From Hypoxylon rubiginosum (taxonomy: Eukaryota > Ascomycota > Sordariomycetes > Xylariales > Hypoxylaceae), in NCBI GenBank assembly GCA_902806565.1, contig CADCXA010000056.1:930001-994000 (forward strand): a stretch of DNA of 64,000 nucleotides, in the 5' to 3' direction. Under the pieces are notes generated by a model. The model saw only the letters and a program-made list of their open reading frames with translations, searched no databases and was not told the DNA's origin. The position numbers and the translations under genes are program-made. Each line of letters starts with the position of its first letter. The first letter of the stretch is position 1. This document shows, one piece after another, positions 10,977 to 23,240 of this stretch.

Positions 10977-13900
10977 ACGACAAGGAATGGATTACTGATG
11001 GTGGAGGGGGGTGTAGAGACTAGCTACTCCATGTACCGGGGGTTCGGCAAGTAATGGCTGTTACCGCACAAGAGGTAAGGATTCATATATCTAGGTAGAT
11101 ACCTAGTATATGATATAGATCATCTGGCCAGCTGACATAGTTTTGTGATAGAGGAGAAATCAATGAGATAGGCAGATACAAAGAGGCAGCGGAAGATAAG
11201 TGGGCTTTCTGATGCGTGGTATTCCAGACAGTCGACAGTACCTATATACAGAGCATTGAAAAGAACAGGATGAGAAGAGAAAGCTATGCAAAAGGATTTT
11301 CGCATTAAATAAGGGCTGATAGCTGTGCTCATGGAATAAACTTCAATTGTCGAGGGTTAAGGAAAGATTGAATCTTAGATCTGGAGATAACTTGAGGACT
11401 AATAGGGGGCCAGTGGGTTAAGGTTCGTGTCTCAAAGCTGTTCAAGACGTCGTAGCCTTAAGAAGAGTATAACAAGGCCGATATCAATGCTTAGGCTGCA
11501 GACATGCTACATCCACACATAAATAAAGACAAATAAAAATCGAGGTGTTCTTACCAGAATTCAAGATGCCCCAAGTGGATTTGAGGCTTTGATGCCGGGT
11601 TAGATAGACTAATGACGGGCCGTTGTCTGGTACTCTCTTTCAGGCCTGTCGACGTGCTGAGTTACTGGGATCAGGGATCGGCACGTGCGTCAAGACAAGA
11701 GTAAATCTTCAGCCTCTTCGAAGATGCGATCGACTACAATGTAGCAGACTCAAACAAGGGCAACGGATAATAATGAGTGTCTCTCGATATGACACCAATG
11801 GTAGAGATCCCCCCTTTAGTCGATTGACAGACGGATTTAACTGTTGCTCGGATAGCTGATAGATTGAGAGGTACAAGCGGCGTTAGGTATCGGAACGAAC
11901 TCTAGAATTGATTGGATATTGTCTTCGTTGTGCGATCTGACCTCTCCTCAGATAAATAAGTCTGTACTCGTCGTACGGTAGTGCCAAACGTGCCCTATAT
12001 ATCGGCGATTCGGTGATAGTATAATAGGTGGGAATTGATTGTTGATACTATGTAGGTAGGAAAAGGAGCGTAGCGCAAGCCAAGGTCCTTTTTTTCTACT
12101 AGATATTGAGATATAGGGTCAGTGTCTTTGCGACGTAACTTGTAACTTCCAATTGTAGCCTTTTCTAGGATCGTGAGCGAACCCTCAGGGATCATGGAGA
12201 GCGGGATGCGGGCAGGGATACCGCAGCTCCGAGGAACCCTGATTCAAGTGAACAGCTAAAAATTCCCGCCGAATACAAAGGCACCAAGAGACCGGGATTG
12301 CTTGTTGCGGTACATGAAAAATAAGGAGGGATAATATCAACTAGACGATATAGAGGTAAAAGCCTCAAGAAACCGCGCCAGTATGCTATAGATAGGTGCA
12401 TCAACTTGAGCTTCACTAGGGCTCATCAAACTCGTGAAAGACGATGCATGATACACATCAGAAGCACTGACGCAATCTGTGTTCCTCGTGCAGGATACAC
12501 GCATTTGCAGGGTATCCCGTGGCTAATCGGGGGCAGGTTCAGGGTCAGGGGCTTGGGAACAGCGCGGCACGCGTGTGGGTGGCACATCGCTGACACCTAC
12601 TAGGAAACACATCCATTTCCCAGTAGTTTGGACCATGAGAAGATCTGGGGATAGGTGGGAATGGGAAGTGTAAAGTAAAGGAACAAAGACTTTCATTCAA
12701 CTTACACCAGGTGAGGAGTTGGGTAATCCACCAGCTTCTGTTTCTTTGTTCCTCTTGCTCTTTAAGCACGACGTTTTATTTATATTTTTTCCCTAACCAA
12801 TTCTCAGCTGAATTGCACCGCACGTAGGTCAATATCGAATCTGCTTGAAAACAATTGGTGCGTAATTGCTCGGTTTTCGATACCAGAATATCTTCCGATT
12901 AGATACCCCTTTTCTAGATCTACATCCAATAGAGAGATGTTTATGAGAAGAGACTCAATTGTTTAAAGACTAATAATAAATATTGGGCGAACGAGTATAA
13001 AACAGAACAGCCAAGGGGCATGAAATTGCACTCTGGCAAGATTTTCGCAACGACAGTTGACTGACTGCTACGCAGGCACGCGATAAGTCCCGCTTGGGCT
13101 GCGCGTTGTGTGCTGTGGATAGATAGTGGCTTCAGATTGGCGTCGATGTCGGATGTTCTTGAATCGAGGTACATTGCCGCTGAAACACATCGCGTTGTGC
13201 GACGTCGGGAGTAATTCAAGCTTAAAATAAGAGCATTCGGTTACTTACAAGACGGATGAAACAACCAACTAACGAGACGGTTTTTGTCGTCTAGAGTCCG
13301 CAACAAGTACAGAAAAGTATCTTGATATGATGGGTCGCAAACTAGTTTGCTTTAGGAGTCTCAAGTCGTGATGAATGCCAAACATATGTTTGCGTTGTAG
13401 GCGAACTGATGGGTCAAGTTGATATTGGTGATAGATGCGTGCGGAATATAGGTTCGTCAACGGCTTGTCCGTTAGCCGGCATTCGCAAGGGCCAGGGGGG
13501 ATGTAGGTTCTCCAGAAACTTGATGACAAGGACGGGAGACAAAGTGGGAAAATAGGATAGCCGTTGAGGCGGTTCGAGTTTAGTCGCAGTAACAACTTGT
13601 TGGATTATCAGACGGAGCCAGGCAGTCAGGGACCTGGCAGTTCAGGATTAGGGATTTTAGTACGCGCTGTATGTAGGATTCAAGGTCAAGGGCCCAGGGT
13701 TCTTTTTTAAGGTCGCGTCCCCATGCAGATAACAAGGGTTAAACTGGGGCCCCCCTAGACGAAGCAGGAAAATGGTGGCTACTGTAAGAAGTGAAGGATG
13801 CGGCAGGGGGTTATAATCGGGATGGAATTTGTTTCTGCAGAATGGGGACTGATGGGGGGAGGCTTGGGGGGCAAGGACGATGAACGATTGGGAATACCCA

Positions 13901-14051
13901 TTTGGGACCACTCATTGGAACGACCCATCGAATGACCCATTGGATGCATAATAGCTAATAATAATCTGCGGATACAGACTACTGCAGGTGGTGATGGTCC
14001 GTGGGCGGTTCTCGACTAGGATAGGGGTTCCTTCCCAGGGTAGGTAATAGC

Positions 14052-14096
14052 CGGTCCCAGCGGTCCCAGTGGTTCCAGTGGTTCCAGTGGTCCCAG
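14052..14096. repeat. 9-bp minisatellite, five units
   Basis: Five adjacent 9-bp units of the form CGGTCCCAG or TGGTTCCAG, differing only by transitions. A partial sixth unit follows. No coding context. Confidence 0.85.
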
Positions 14097-15949
14097 TCCT
14101 TGTCCCTGCCTATCTTAAAATCCTGGACAATCCTGGGCTGGCTGGGACTTCGAAGTCTTCTTCATCTTGATCTTGCCCTTTCCATCATCTAGCGTGCCCT
14201 GCGTGTCTACATGCCTTCCGAATGCAGCTACTGCGTATTCTATAATACGCGCACCTATTAGAATCCGCTTATGTGACTTGCTCCCAGCAGGTATAGCTAT
14301 GATTATGACTATTTTCTATCTTATATAATCATATCACGCACTCGAAGATGAGAGTATATGGCCGCCATACGAGAGCACTAGGTATTATTTACATAGTAGC
14401 AATACTAGATGTGCTCACATATTCATATTACGGTATGTATAAACTCCCTATAGTAAGCCGGAACGCTGACACTTTATGTACTTTGCCCTTTCGTAATTAA
14501 AATTTTTTTTTTGGCTGACCTAAAGCGGGTACTGCAACCTGAAAAAGACTCGAGATCTCGATGTTTCCCATTCCGAATTGAGGTTGTGGCTACACGCAAG
14601 TACATACAGCCGTCGCCTAACGGGGTTAAGCAACTCTGGTTACTTTAGGTAGGTAGGTATGCTATGCAAAGTGTAGATCGAAGAATGGGACTTAGGATAG
14701 CGAGAACTGACAGGACAAGTGGGTATCTTCTCCCAGGCAAACCCTGGATGATGGATGGGATTAACATACACATACTATGTCACTGTCGCTACGCAGAAGA
14801 CAAGCGACTGCAAGCTGTATGCTACGGTGAAAGTCGTTACCAGCAGGACGGAACAAGAAATATCACGAGATATCCTACGTACCGATCCGATAAATTACAA
14901 ATTTGCATATGTAGGAGTAAGATTAGTTGAGACTTAGATGCCTACCTCCTATCTAATTAATAAGCATCATATTTCCTTATTACCTACCTAAAATGGGACG
15001 GAATCAGAGGCGGCGCCTTTATACGCTGGTAGACCATTTGGGAATTAAATATAAAGAATTAAAGGGTTTATCGGCGCGATGCCCTTTCTCTCCGCAGCAT
15101 GTCTCGATATTACGGGAGGCTAAAGAGAACTACGACCATACGAGCAAGACGAGTATCCGTGCCGCTTCCAGCCAGTGTATATGTACCTAGGTAGTAGTAG
15201 GTTATGACTGATACCGCCCAATATTCGTATAAATCATGGTACGCAGCAAAAAGGGGCTGGTTCTCAGCTGGAGAAGTTAACTGTTAGACAGAGAATAGGT
15301 ACTTACCTCCAAGCTGAGGTCAAACCTCATAGGATTAAGGCGAGTTATCGCGGCAGGCTACGCCGACGCAGGTGGATCGCGGATGGCACATCTCTCGGAC
15401 AAATCCACATCTACATCAGAATCAAACCGGCAGCGTCAGGAATTCGTAGCTCGGCCAGCGTGCAGAATAGGCAACTGACGTACTATGTATGGCAAACTCG
15501 GGGCTAGATGCTGAAGATCGACATAATTGCGAATCTTTATTAACGGCGTGCCTATATCCGTCTGAGACACTAGAGGTACATGAAATGAAAGGAAGCTATC
15601 AAATGGGAGAAGGCTGCAGATAACCACACCTCGACCTTCGCGGCTATTACGCCGCCTCGGAAATTGACATCTGGTATTATGCATAAGGGTAAGCATACAA
15701 ATAGGGCCGATCGAGGTACTGGGTACAAGTAGACTCCTTATTCGAAGGATACAGATACCCCATTTTCTAACGTGTAGGTAACATTGGTTGAACACCTTTC
15801 TGGTGTGCATTTGCGCACTATGTATGCAATGTATATGTGCGTGAATGAATATGTACGTAGGTCCACGACTATATATTGTACATACATGTATTATACATAT
15901 TGTACATGCTGCTACCACTGCTACTACTACTACATGTAGGTAGCTGGTA

Positions 15950-16026
15950 CAGTGGGAGGCAAAAAGTTTAAATCCAAGATAAGTATAGGTGGGTCCAGGT
16001 GGGTCCGTATTAAATAAATATATTTA
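15950..16026 (+). repeat. Left terminal inverted repeat
   Basis: Outer end begins CAGTGGGAGGCAAAAAG and includes two GGTGGGTCC subrepeats. This copy keeps more G/C at the outer end than the right copy. Confidence 0.85.
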
Positions 16027-17191
16027 ATTTTTAAAAGTTATATATTCTTTTTAATAAATAATATAAATAATATAATCATTTAAATAAAAAATATTATTAT
16101 AATATAAATTATTATTTTAATTAAAAAGTTATATTTATAAATTAAAAAGTTTTAAATATAGTTTTATTAAAATTTATTAAATATATTTAAAAATGCCACT
16201 TAATATAATAAAAATAATTTTATTATATAAAAAATAATATATAAATAATATATTAAAATAATAATTAAAATAATTATATTTATTAATTAATATTAATTAA
16301 AATTATATATATAATTTTATTATATATAAAAATTTTTATATTAATTATTAAAATTTTTTTAATATTATTAATAATAAAATTAAAAATTAATTTTTATAAT
16401 ATTTATTTTATAAATTTAATAAATATAAATAACTTTAAAAAAAAAAACTTAAAATTATATAAAAATATATTAATAAATATTTAAATTAAATAATATATTA
16501 TAAAAACTAAATAATTAATAATTAATATTATATTTATTAAATAAATAAATATATTATAAAATAAAATATTAATATATAATTTATTTAAATTTTTAATTTA
16601 TTATTTATATAATTAATTAAAAATAATATTTATAAAGTTTATATAAATATAAAAATTAAAAAAATATTTTAAGTTAAGTTTAAATATAATTAATAAATAA
16701 ATTTAATATTTTTTAATAATAATTTTAAAATATAATATAAAAATATATTAAATTAAATTATTTATATTTTATATAATATTTTTTTATTTAAATTTATTAG
16801 TTTAAATAATATATTTATATATAATAATATAAAAGTTTATATAATTTAAATTATTATTATTTTATTTTATAAATTAAATATTTATATTATAATTTAATTA
16901 TTTTATTTATTAAATTTAAATTTTATTAAAAATTTATAAATAATTATAAAAAAAAAAATTTATTATTTATATTTAAAGCTTAAATATGTTTTTAATATAA
17001 AAAAAATTTTTAAAAAATTAATTAAAGTAATTTAAAAAATATAATATATTATAAATAAAATTATTTTAAAAAAGTTTTATAATTTAATATTAAAAAAAGT
17101 ATAAATAGTTTTATTAATAAATAATTAATATATAAAATATTAAATTATTAAATGTTTATTATTTATTTATTTAATATAAATATATATTTAA

Positions 17192-17268
17192 TAAATATAT
17201 TTATTTAATACGGACCCACCTGGACCCACCTGTACTTATTTTAGATTTAAACTTTTTACCTCCTATTA
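17192..17268 (-). repeat. Right terminal inverted repeat
   Basis: Read outward on the minus strand it begins TAATAGGAGGTAAAAAG. It is the mutated counterpart of the left end, with C-to-T and G-to-A differences only, apart from one site where the left end is the mutated copy. Confidence 0.85.
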
Positions 17269-18074
17269 TAGCTTGGTGTACCACGTGACCTGAGATCACT
17301 CTGAGACGCCGGCGTCGTATCGTTAATGCAAGTCCCTATGTTTCCCCGTTACAGGTTTTTCAATTTTCGACGTAGTGCCGTCCCTTTTTCCCTCCCTGAA
17401 ATAATGATTCTTCCTATTATCCCATGTATAATGACATACTTCATTATTTGCCACAGCGCGGTCTGTCGATATCGATATCATGTATGCATGTTGGATGTTG
17501 TGACCGAACAAGTACGTATATCCGTACATACATACGGCCGGTCTGCATTTACCTTGGCTACCGTAGTAGTTTGACGCGCTGCATGATGTAACGCCTGCAT
17601 TAAAATCCTTGACCGGCAGATCTCTTATTCCCACTCCAGAAATAAAAATCCCCAGATTGTTCAGCACCCCAAGTCTCTCCTCCCCCCTGGATGGTGGAAT
17701 TGATCCATACAGAACCCTCGGGCGGATGTTGAACAAGGTGTGCGCCTCCTAAACCTCGACACGCTATTGATCGTTGATCCCCGCTAGCTCTTGAGGGCGT
17801 CAAGGTCGCCTGTCAACTCGGAGAATTTTGCCGCTCAACTGCGAGGATGTTTTGATGCACTGATATGTCAATCTCTTGGGAGAGCGACAGGCCATCGAGC
17901 AGCTTGCAGCGGTGCCCAGTCGACAGATCTAATCTCATCGCCCACTGACTGCTTGGGGGATCTTTAAGAATCTCATTCCCAAGCTCTTGACAGGCTCCCG
18001 AAAACAACACCCTTACCTCCCTACCCACAGGGATGCGCACCACCTTCAATACCCATTCCACGTGGTATCCCATT

Positions 18075-18109
18075 ACCATGACCATGACCATGACCATGAC
18101 CATGACCAT
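18075..18109. repeat. (ACCATG)n hexamer array
   Basis: About five to six ACCATG units. On the minus strand they read as alternating Met-Val codons, so the overlapping frame is a repeat artefact. Confidence 0.9.
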
Positions 18110-21100
18110 ATCCATGCCTGGTACCTACAGAAAGATGATTAATGAGGCGCTTTCCGAATGGCTACGTGCGCCGGCGAAGAGAGTTGAAGAAAAAGTTGCC
18201 GGTCTTAGACAAGCAGACAAGCAACAGGATCGAATGAGACATCCAATCAGACTAATATGCAGAACTTCAGTACCAAGTACAATGCTTTAGTTCGAATTAC
18301 ATCAAACCGACCTCAGTGCCAACATCCGAATTCGCCCATTTAGCCACCCCCTATCACATGTCGACCCAACAAACGCATATATGGTAGACAATTAATTTGT
18401 AGCTAAGAATTAGCAGAGACACCAGCGTCCCCCCTAAATTAACACAGGGAAATAGCTATCACATAATACTGTGTGGGCAGCTCTAAGAACATGATATTCG
18501 CCCCGGCAGCCCGACTACACTCGTGCAGTCGTAGTACTAATGATCATAAGCTAGCTCACCCAATTTTGCGATCTGCCGACTTTTAACGGAGCTCTGCTAG
18601 CAAATTACTTAGCTTCTGTCAGCTGGGTGACAACTTCATTACTAATTACTACGAGAGTACTACTTCGTACGAGAGGTAGAATAAAGGTCCACGCACTCCA
18701 CAATCATGCGTAGTGTGGTCTAACTATCCAAAATGATTGGATGCATTTTGGATGCTATGCTCTGGAGTCTTCCATAACTTGAAACATCGTGGTCATATGC
18801 TTCGGAGATTTCTAATAGCCACGTAGCTGCGGCTCATTATGCGTAACTTACAAGTAGACATAATACATGTTTGCAGTTTATCTAGCGCGCAAACATTAAA
18901 AAATTTTTGTGATGAATATTTTAAACCGCACGATTCCGATTGTGAAAGAATCAATCAAACTAGAACCGAGGCTACGGGGCCGACATTACTTCATGTATGA
19001 ACTTTTCATGTCTGAACATCAAACCCGCACTTGGTTTCCTGGACGTTTATAACAGCACCCGCCTTACAATGAATTACCATAGATATGAGTTGAACTCCTC
19101 TTAATATATGAGAAGAGATGCTAATCGCTCCATGTCAGCTTGTAATATACATGCCCCTTTTCCCCGGTGACACAGCTCACGAATGTATAAATTCCATTAT
19201 CGGTGCAAGGGCGGCTCACCACCATTTTAAAGGATGAAAAATACATAATAATATCAATGAGTAGCCTTGAACCCTTATGCGCCAGCTGGTAGAGATGTCT
19301 AGAGAAACAAGTCTCGACCAACCCCTTATTTTCGAGCTCTACGACTTGGAATGGCGCAACGAAGGTCCTACTATAGGTAGATGGCATATACTGCTGATAG
19401 CATCAAATGCTTCGTCCAGCCCTACAGCAGAGCAAAATGTGGCTAAATTTAAATCCATGCCCTTGAATTCTCGGCAAGCACCACGGGATTGGTAGCCCCT
19501 GGCCAGGGTCGTCCCTAACAGGAGAGCCCTACATATTACAATAACAAATAAGAGCTTGGGAGCATGAGGTACCTCCGCAGCAGTATGAGCTGTTACAGGC
19601 GAGCTAATGCTTACCTGCTGTCACGGTCCAAGAGGCAGTCCGAGTGTCGTACTTCGAATGTCGTGCACGCACTTTGGTCTACACAAGCTTCGTCATTTCA
19701 TTACCCCTGTTTAAACACTTACTAACGTGGATTCACAGATGATGCTCAATGCTTACCAACAGCGCTCAGTGAACTCCTAACAGTACGCAATTACTCAGGT
19801 TCTACGTAGTCTAGTTCTAGAACATAGGTTCGAAAGACTAGAAAAGCGCTCCTACCAAGTGCTTGACTGCTAGAAAGCTTCCCTGGAATCCAAAGAGACC
19901 TCTTAATAGCAACATGACCGACTTCATCGAAACATGAGCATGGTTTAGTTCCCTCTCCCGTAAGAGTTATTGACGCAATGTTCGGTTTAGGATCTCGCAC
20001 ATACCAACACCCAGTTACTCGTTGGTTGCCACAATGATATGAGAAATCTCACTACATGAAAATCATGAATCATTGTTCTGACTGCATTGACGGGACTCTA
20101 TCCGGCGCTCTTGGCCCTGTGGAAGAGTCGAGCGGGCTGGCTCAAGCCGGCTACAAAAGATGTCCCTCAGATGCTTCCGCTAATAGCCACAGGGAGACCG
20201 GCCGTGGGAGACCCAATGTAGGTACTTACCCAGTAAACCTATCATACCACCATAGCCCCTTCTAGCTGGGCTGGATGTAACTACCGGACGGGGTCATGAA
20301 ATCCTGCAGCGCAGTTCGTTTACCGATCTCACGAATCAGGCTCGACGGTTCGACGGCTGATATGTGCCAGCGACCTCTTTGAGGAAACTAGACTTAAAGA
20401 GAACCATAGCGTATCGAAGACTACGGCATCTCAGGTCTATATTCCTCCTTTCGGAAGGAAATTGACTTTGCAAAAGCTGTTAGCGATTACGACTTTGGTA
20501 GGATCGGTAGCCCACTAAGGACGGGGGCCAATATCTGACCGCCGAGAAGCTAATGCCGTCTGCCTCAACAGAGACGACGATTACAGCGGTTAGCGGTGAG
20601 CTTAGAAATAACATCGTGCTTACGTCCGATTGATTATCAACGAAGGACGCGAGGAATATCTCTCAACAACCATTCCAATTTGCTCGATGTAAGCGTTGGT
20701 CGCGGGAGCTCTGTGTATGTCCATTGAATGTACTTTTACAACCTAGAGGGCACATGCCCATGGCCTAGGTTGAAGAGCATTAGGCATCAAGAGTCTAACA
20801 CCGACCTTCTACTATCCTCAAGAGGTAGATAGAAACAACATAGGCAATCTACATGTCTAATAGCACTAGTTATCCAGCCATGTTCAACCAAATCTTACAG
20901 AGAAGTCTAAGACTGTTAGGAATAGCCATTATTGTAACACTTTGAATACAGATAGATCCTCATTGAATTGCATTTACAAACAGCTTGTCGCCGTATATAA
21001 GAGAAGCACTAACATGAGAGCTCACTCATACCTATATGAGTCTATAGTTGTGAAGTCTAACTCACCTACGTCCTATGTAACTTGATGAATAATACATAGT

Positions 21101-23214
21101 AGAGCCGTGGCCGCATTACCTATTCTCACTACTGTCATATTACAAGTTTCAAAGTTTCTGTTATAACCCGAACCAGACTCGCCTCTACTTTGGTTGAACA
21201 TGTTCATGCTCCTCTATCAAGCACGGACGATACCTAGGTAGGCAAGCTACCATCCGGCACCTAAAACAACCTGGCCATAGCTTCCATCTGCCCACCGACG
21301 GACGAGATAGGTACTTTTAACAACCCCATCCTTAACCCTCGCTATAATCTTACCGCAGGAGACCGGACCGCACAGTACTAGGGCCGTTCATCCTAAAGAA
21401 GTTAGTCAAGATTTGAATATAATATCACTCTCCCTATCTCCCCTCTACAATATCATGTATGTCATGGTGTACTTCTAGTTTGCCGCATACCTTAGGTACC
21501 TAACACACCGCATCCACACATGCTCCCACACCAGTTCCAAAAGTTGTCATAGGCGATTTGTCACACTTGACGTTAAACGACCTTAGTAATCGCAATCTTC
21601 AAAATCCGAACGTTGGTGGTTCGTATACGGTTTTGTGCCTTGGTTGTTTCGCCCAACTGGGGGGTTACGGGGCAAAAAAAAAAAAGGGCTCCTTTTTGGA
21701 ACTAACATGTTTTACGACTTTGTGGATGGGGAAGAGAGATAGATGGCTGAACTTGCCCCCTGGACCTTGCAGGCAAACAAGGGGATAATTCTTTTCTTTT
21801 CCCTGTTTCGTTTGCCATAGGATGCAACGCGAGTGCTACGGTGCCATTCCACTTGACCCTTGCAGGTACGTAATAGTATAGGTACCCTGTGCTATAGCAG
21901 AGAGAGAAAGATACAGTATTGTACTTCCCGTTTCTTTCCCTTGCTCTTTTTGATATTCAGATAACCCGTCGTTCCCCGTGCCGCGGTCCTGCCTTTTAAT
22001 GCATTAAATGGCCGACTTTCTACGGTCTTGTGACATTCCATGTTTCCATTGACGTTCCATAACCATAGAGTACGTACATAGCACTTCTCCGATGCGACGC
22101 TGGCCTCGAATCAAGATAGCTACTTGTTTGTGTACGTAATCAGTGCCCTCGATGCACCGTGCTATCGTTTTCGTATTTCTGGCGAGTTTGCTTCGTGAGG
22201 ATCATTGACGTTTCTGTACCGAGGGAATCCAACCAACAATGGGATATCTATATTGGCTACTCTATCAACACTTCTAATAATAGGTGAAGTTGGAAAGGTT
22301 TCTTACGATGCTGTATGATAGAAGAATACCGGGTTTGATGAATTATTCTGCCGCGCGCTTGCATACGTGCCCTGACAGCCTGACCGTGCTTTGACCATGT
22401 CCTTGCTATCGCAGCATTTTCTCCCCTGCCTCTTTTGCTTTGCCGCGCCTTCGCAGGCTTTCCCGCGTCTGGAGATCCATTGTTCGAGAAGCCCGCCTCG
22501 CTCTACCGTCACACGGAACATGGTCACCATACCGGACGCGTCTTTTTTTCCCTCTTCCCTAAGACTCGAAAAGGGAACGCGGACGAACATCTTGTTGCTA
22601 ATGTGAAATGAGGATGGGGGTCACAGTCGGGTCCGGCGTTCCTTGCAGATGTACCATGTCCCCCGTACGTTACTGCTACTATCCCATGTCCAAGTGTACA
22701 ATACCATTGCAGTAGGGCGGGCTGGGGATCTTTGTATCCCGTAGGTATCTGCATCGTACGGTACGGCAAGTATACAAAGTGCCGCGTCGTCAGAACTCAC
22801 CGATGACAATCGGTTCGCGAAATGAAATTGAGCGGAATTTTCCTTCCACTGTTAGCCTACATCTGGTAACGAGCTCGGGGAAAGGTTTGGTTACGGTTAC
22901 TGCAGACAGGCGCACAAGACTTTGTACATTTCTCCTTCGAGCTCTTTTCCTCGCCCATCTCCGCAAATCCTACGCCCGAATGTTTGCAACTCTCTCTACG
23001 AGTCCACCCCCCTTCCTCATTTCGCCCTGCTTTACCAAGTTAGATCGATTCGAGTTTTTTCACCCGATTCCGTTCCATTGCAGACGTGTATACTACATAC
23101 ATACGTACATGCATAAGGTAGGCCTTTCAAGATGACGCTTATAATAGCCTACATAGGTATTGTACTATATGTATAACATGATGCTACTATATGCTACCTA
23201 AATACCTATGCTGA

Positions 23215-23240
23215 GGTCATGGTCATGGTCATGGTCATGG
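23215..23240. repeat. (GGTCAT)n hexamer array
   Basis: About four GGTCAT units, the complement of the array at 18075-18109, followed by an inverted half-copy GGCCATGACC and then CCATGT units at ~23281-23300. Confidence 0.85.

Larger units (their letters stand above)
6733..15947. other. Gene-poor region, left part of desert
   Basis: No complete gene is supported. The first ~2 kb is probably the long 5' leader and promoter of the DUF8082-like gene on the minus strand. It carries short imperfect repeats, such as GGTACGC copies at 7878-7925 and GCAGG copies at 8000-8040 and 8115-8145. Open frames here are short, lack family features, or start without ATG. An exon-like piece at about 9600-9671 (-) ends in a good GTGAGT donor but finds no partner. 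Also present are a G15 run (10962-10976), a 9-bp minisatellite (14052-14096) and a TAGGTA island near 14650. Confidence 0.6.
15950..17268. mobile_element. Tc1/mariner-like TIR element with AT-only core
   Basis: This 1,319-bp element has ~77-bp terminal inverted repeats (15950-16026 and 17192-17268) and lies between TA dinucleotides at 15948-15949 and 17269-17270. A TA target duplication and an outer end beginning CAGT are hallmarks of the Tc1/mariner superfamily. Each TIR carries a tandem GGTGGGTCCA-type subrepeat. The two TIRs differ at about seven positions, all transitions; six are G:C to A:T changes on the right end. The interior contains only about 25 G or C in ~1,190 bases by hand count and has no transposase frame. 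This fits a relic destroyed by repeat-induced point mutation, or a non-autonomous element with an AT core. Family placement is inferred from ends and target site only. Confidence 0.8.

Noticed and set aside
17813..18115. Met-Val-repeat open frame
   Set aside because: Produced by the hexamer microsatellite.
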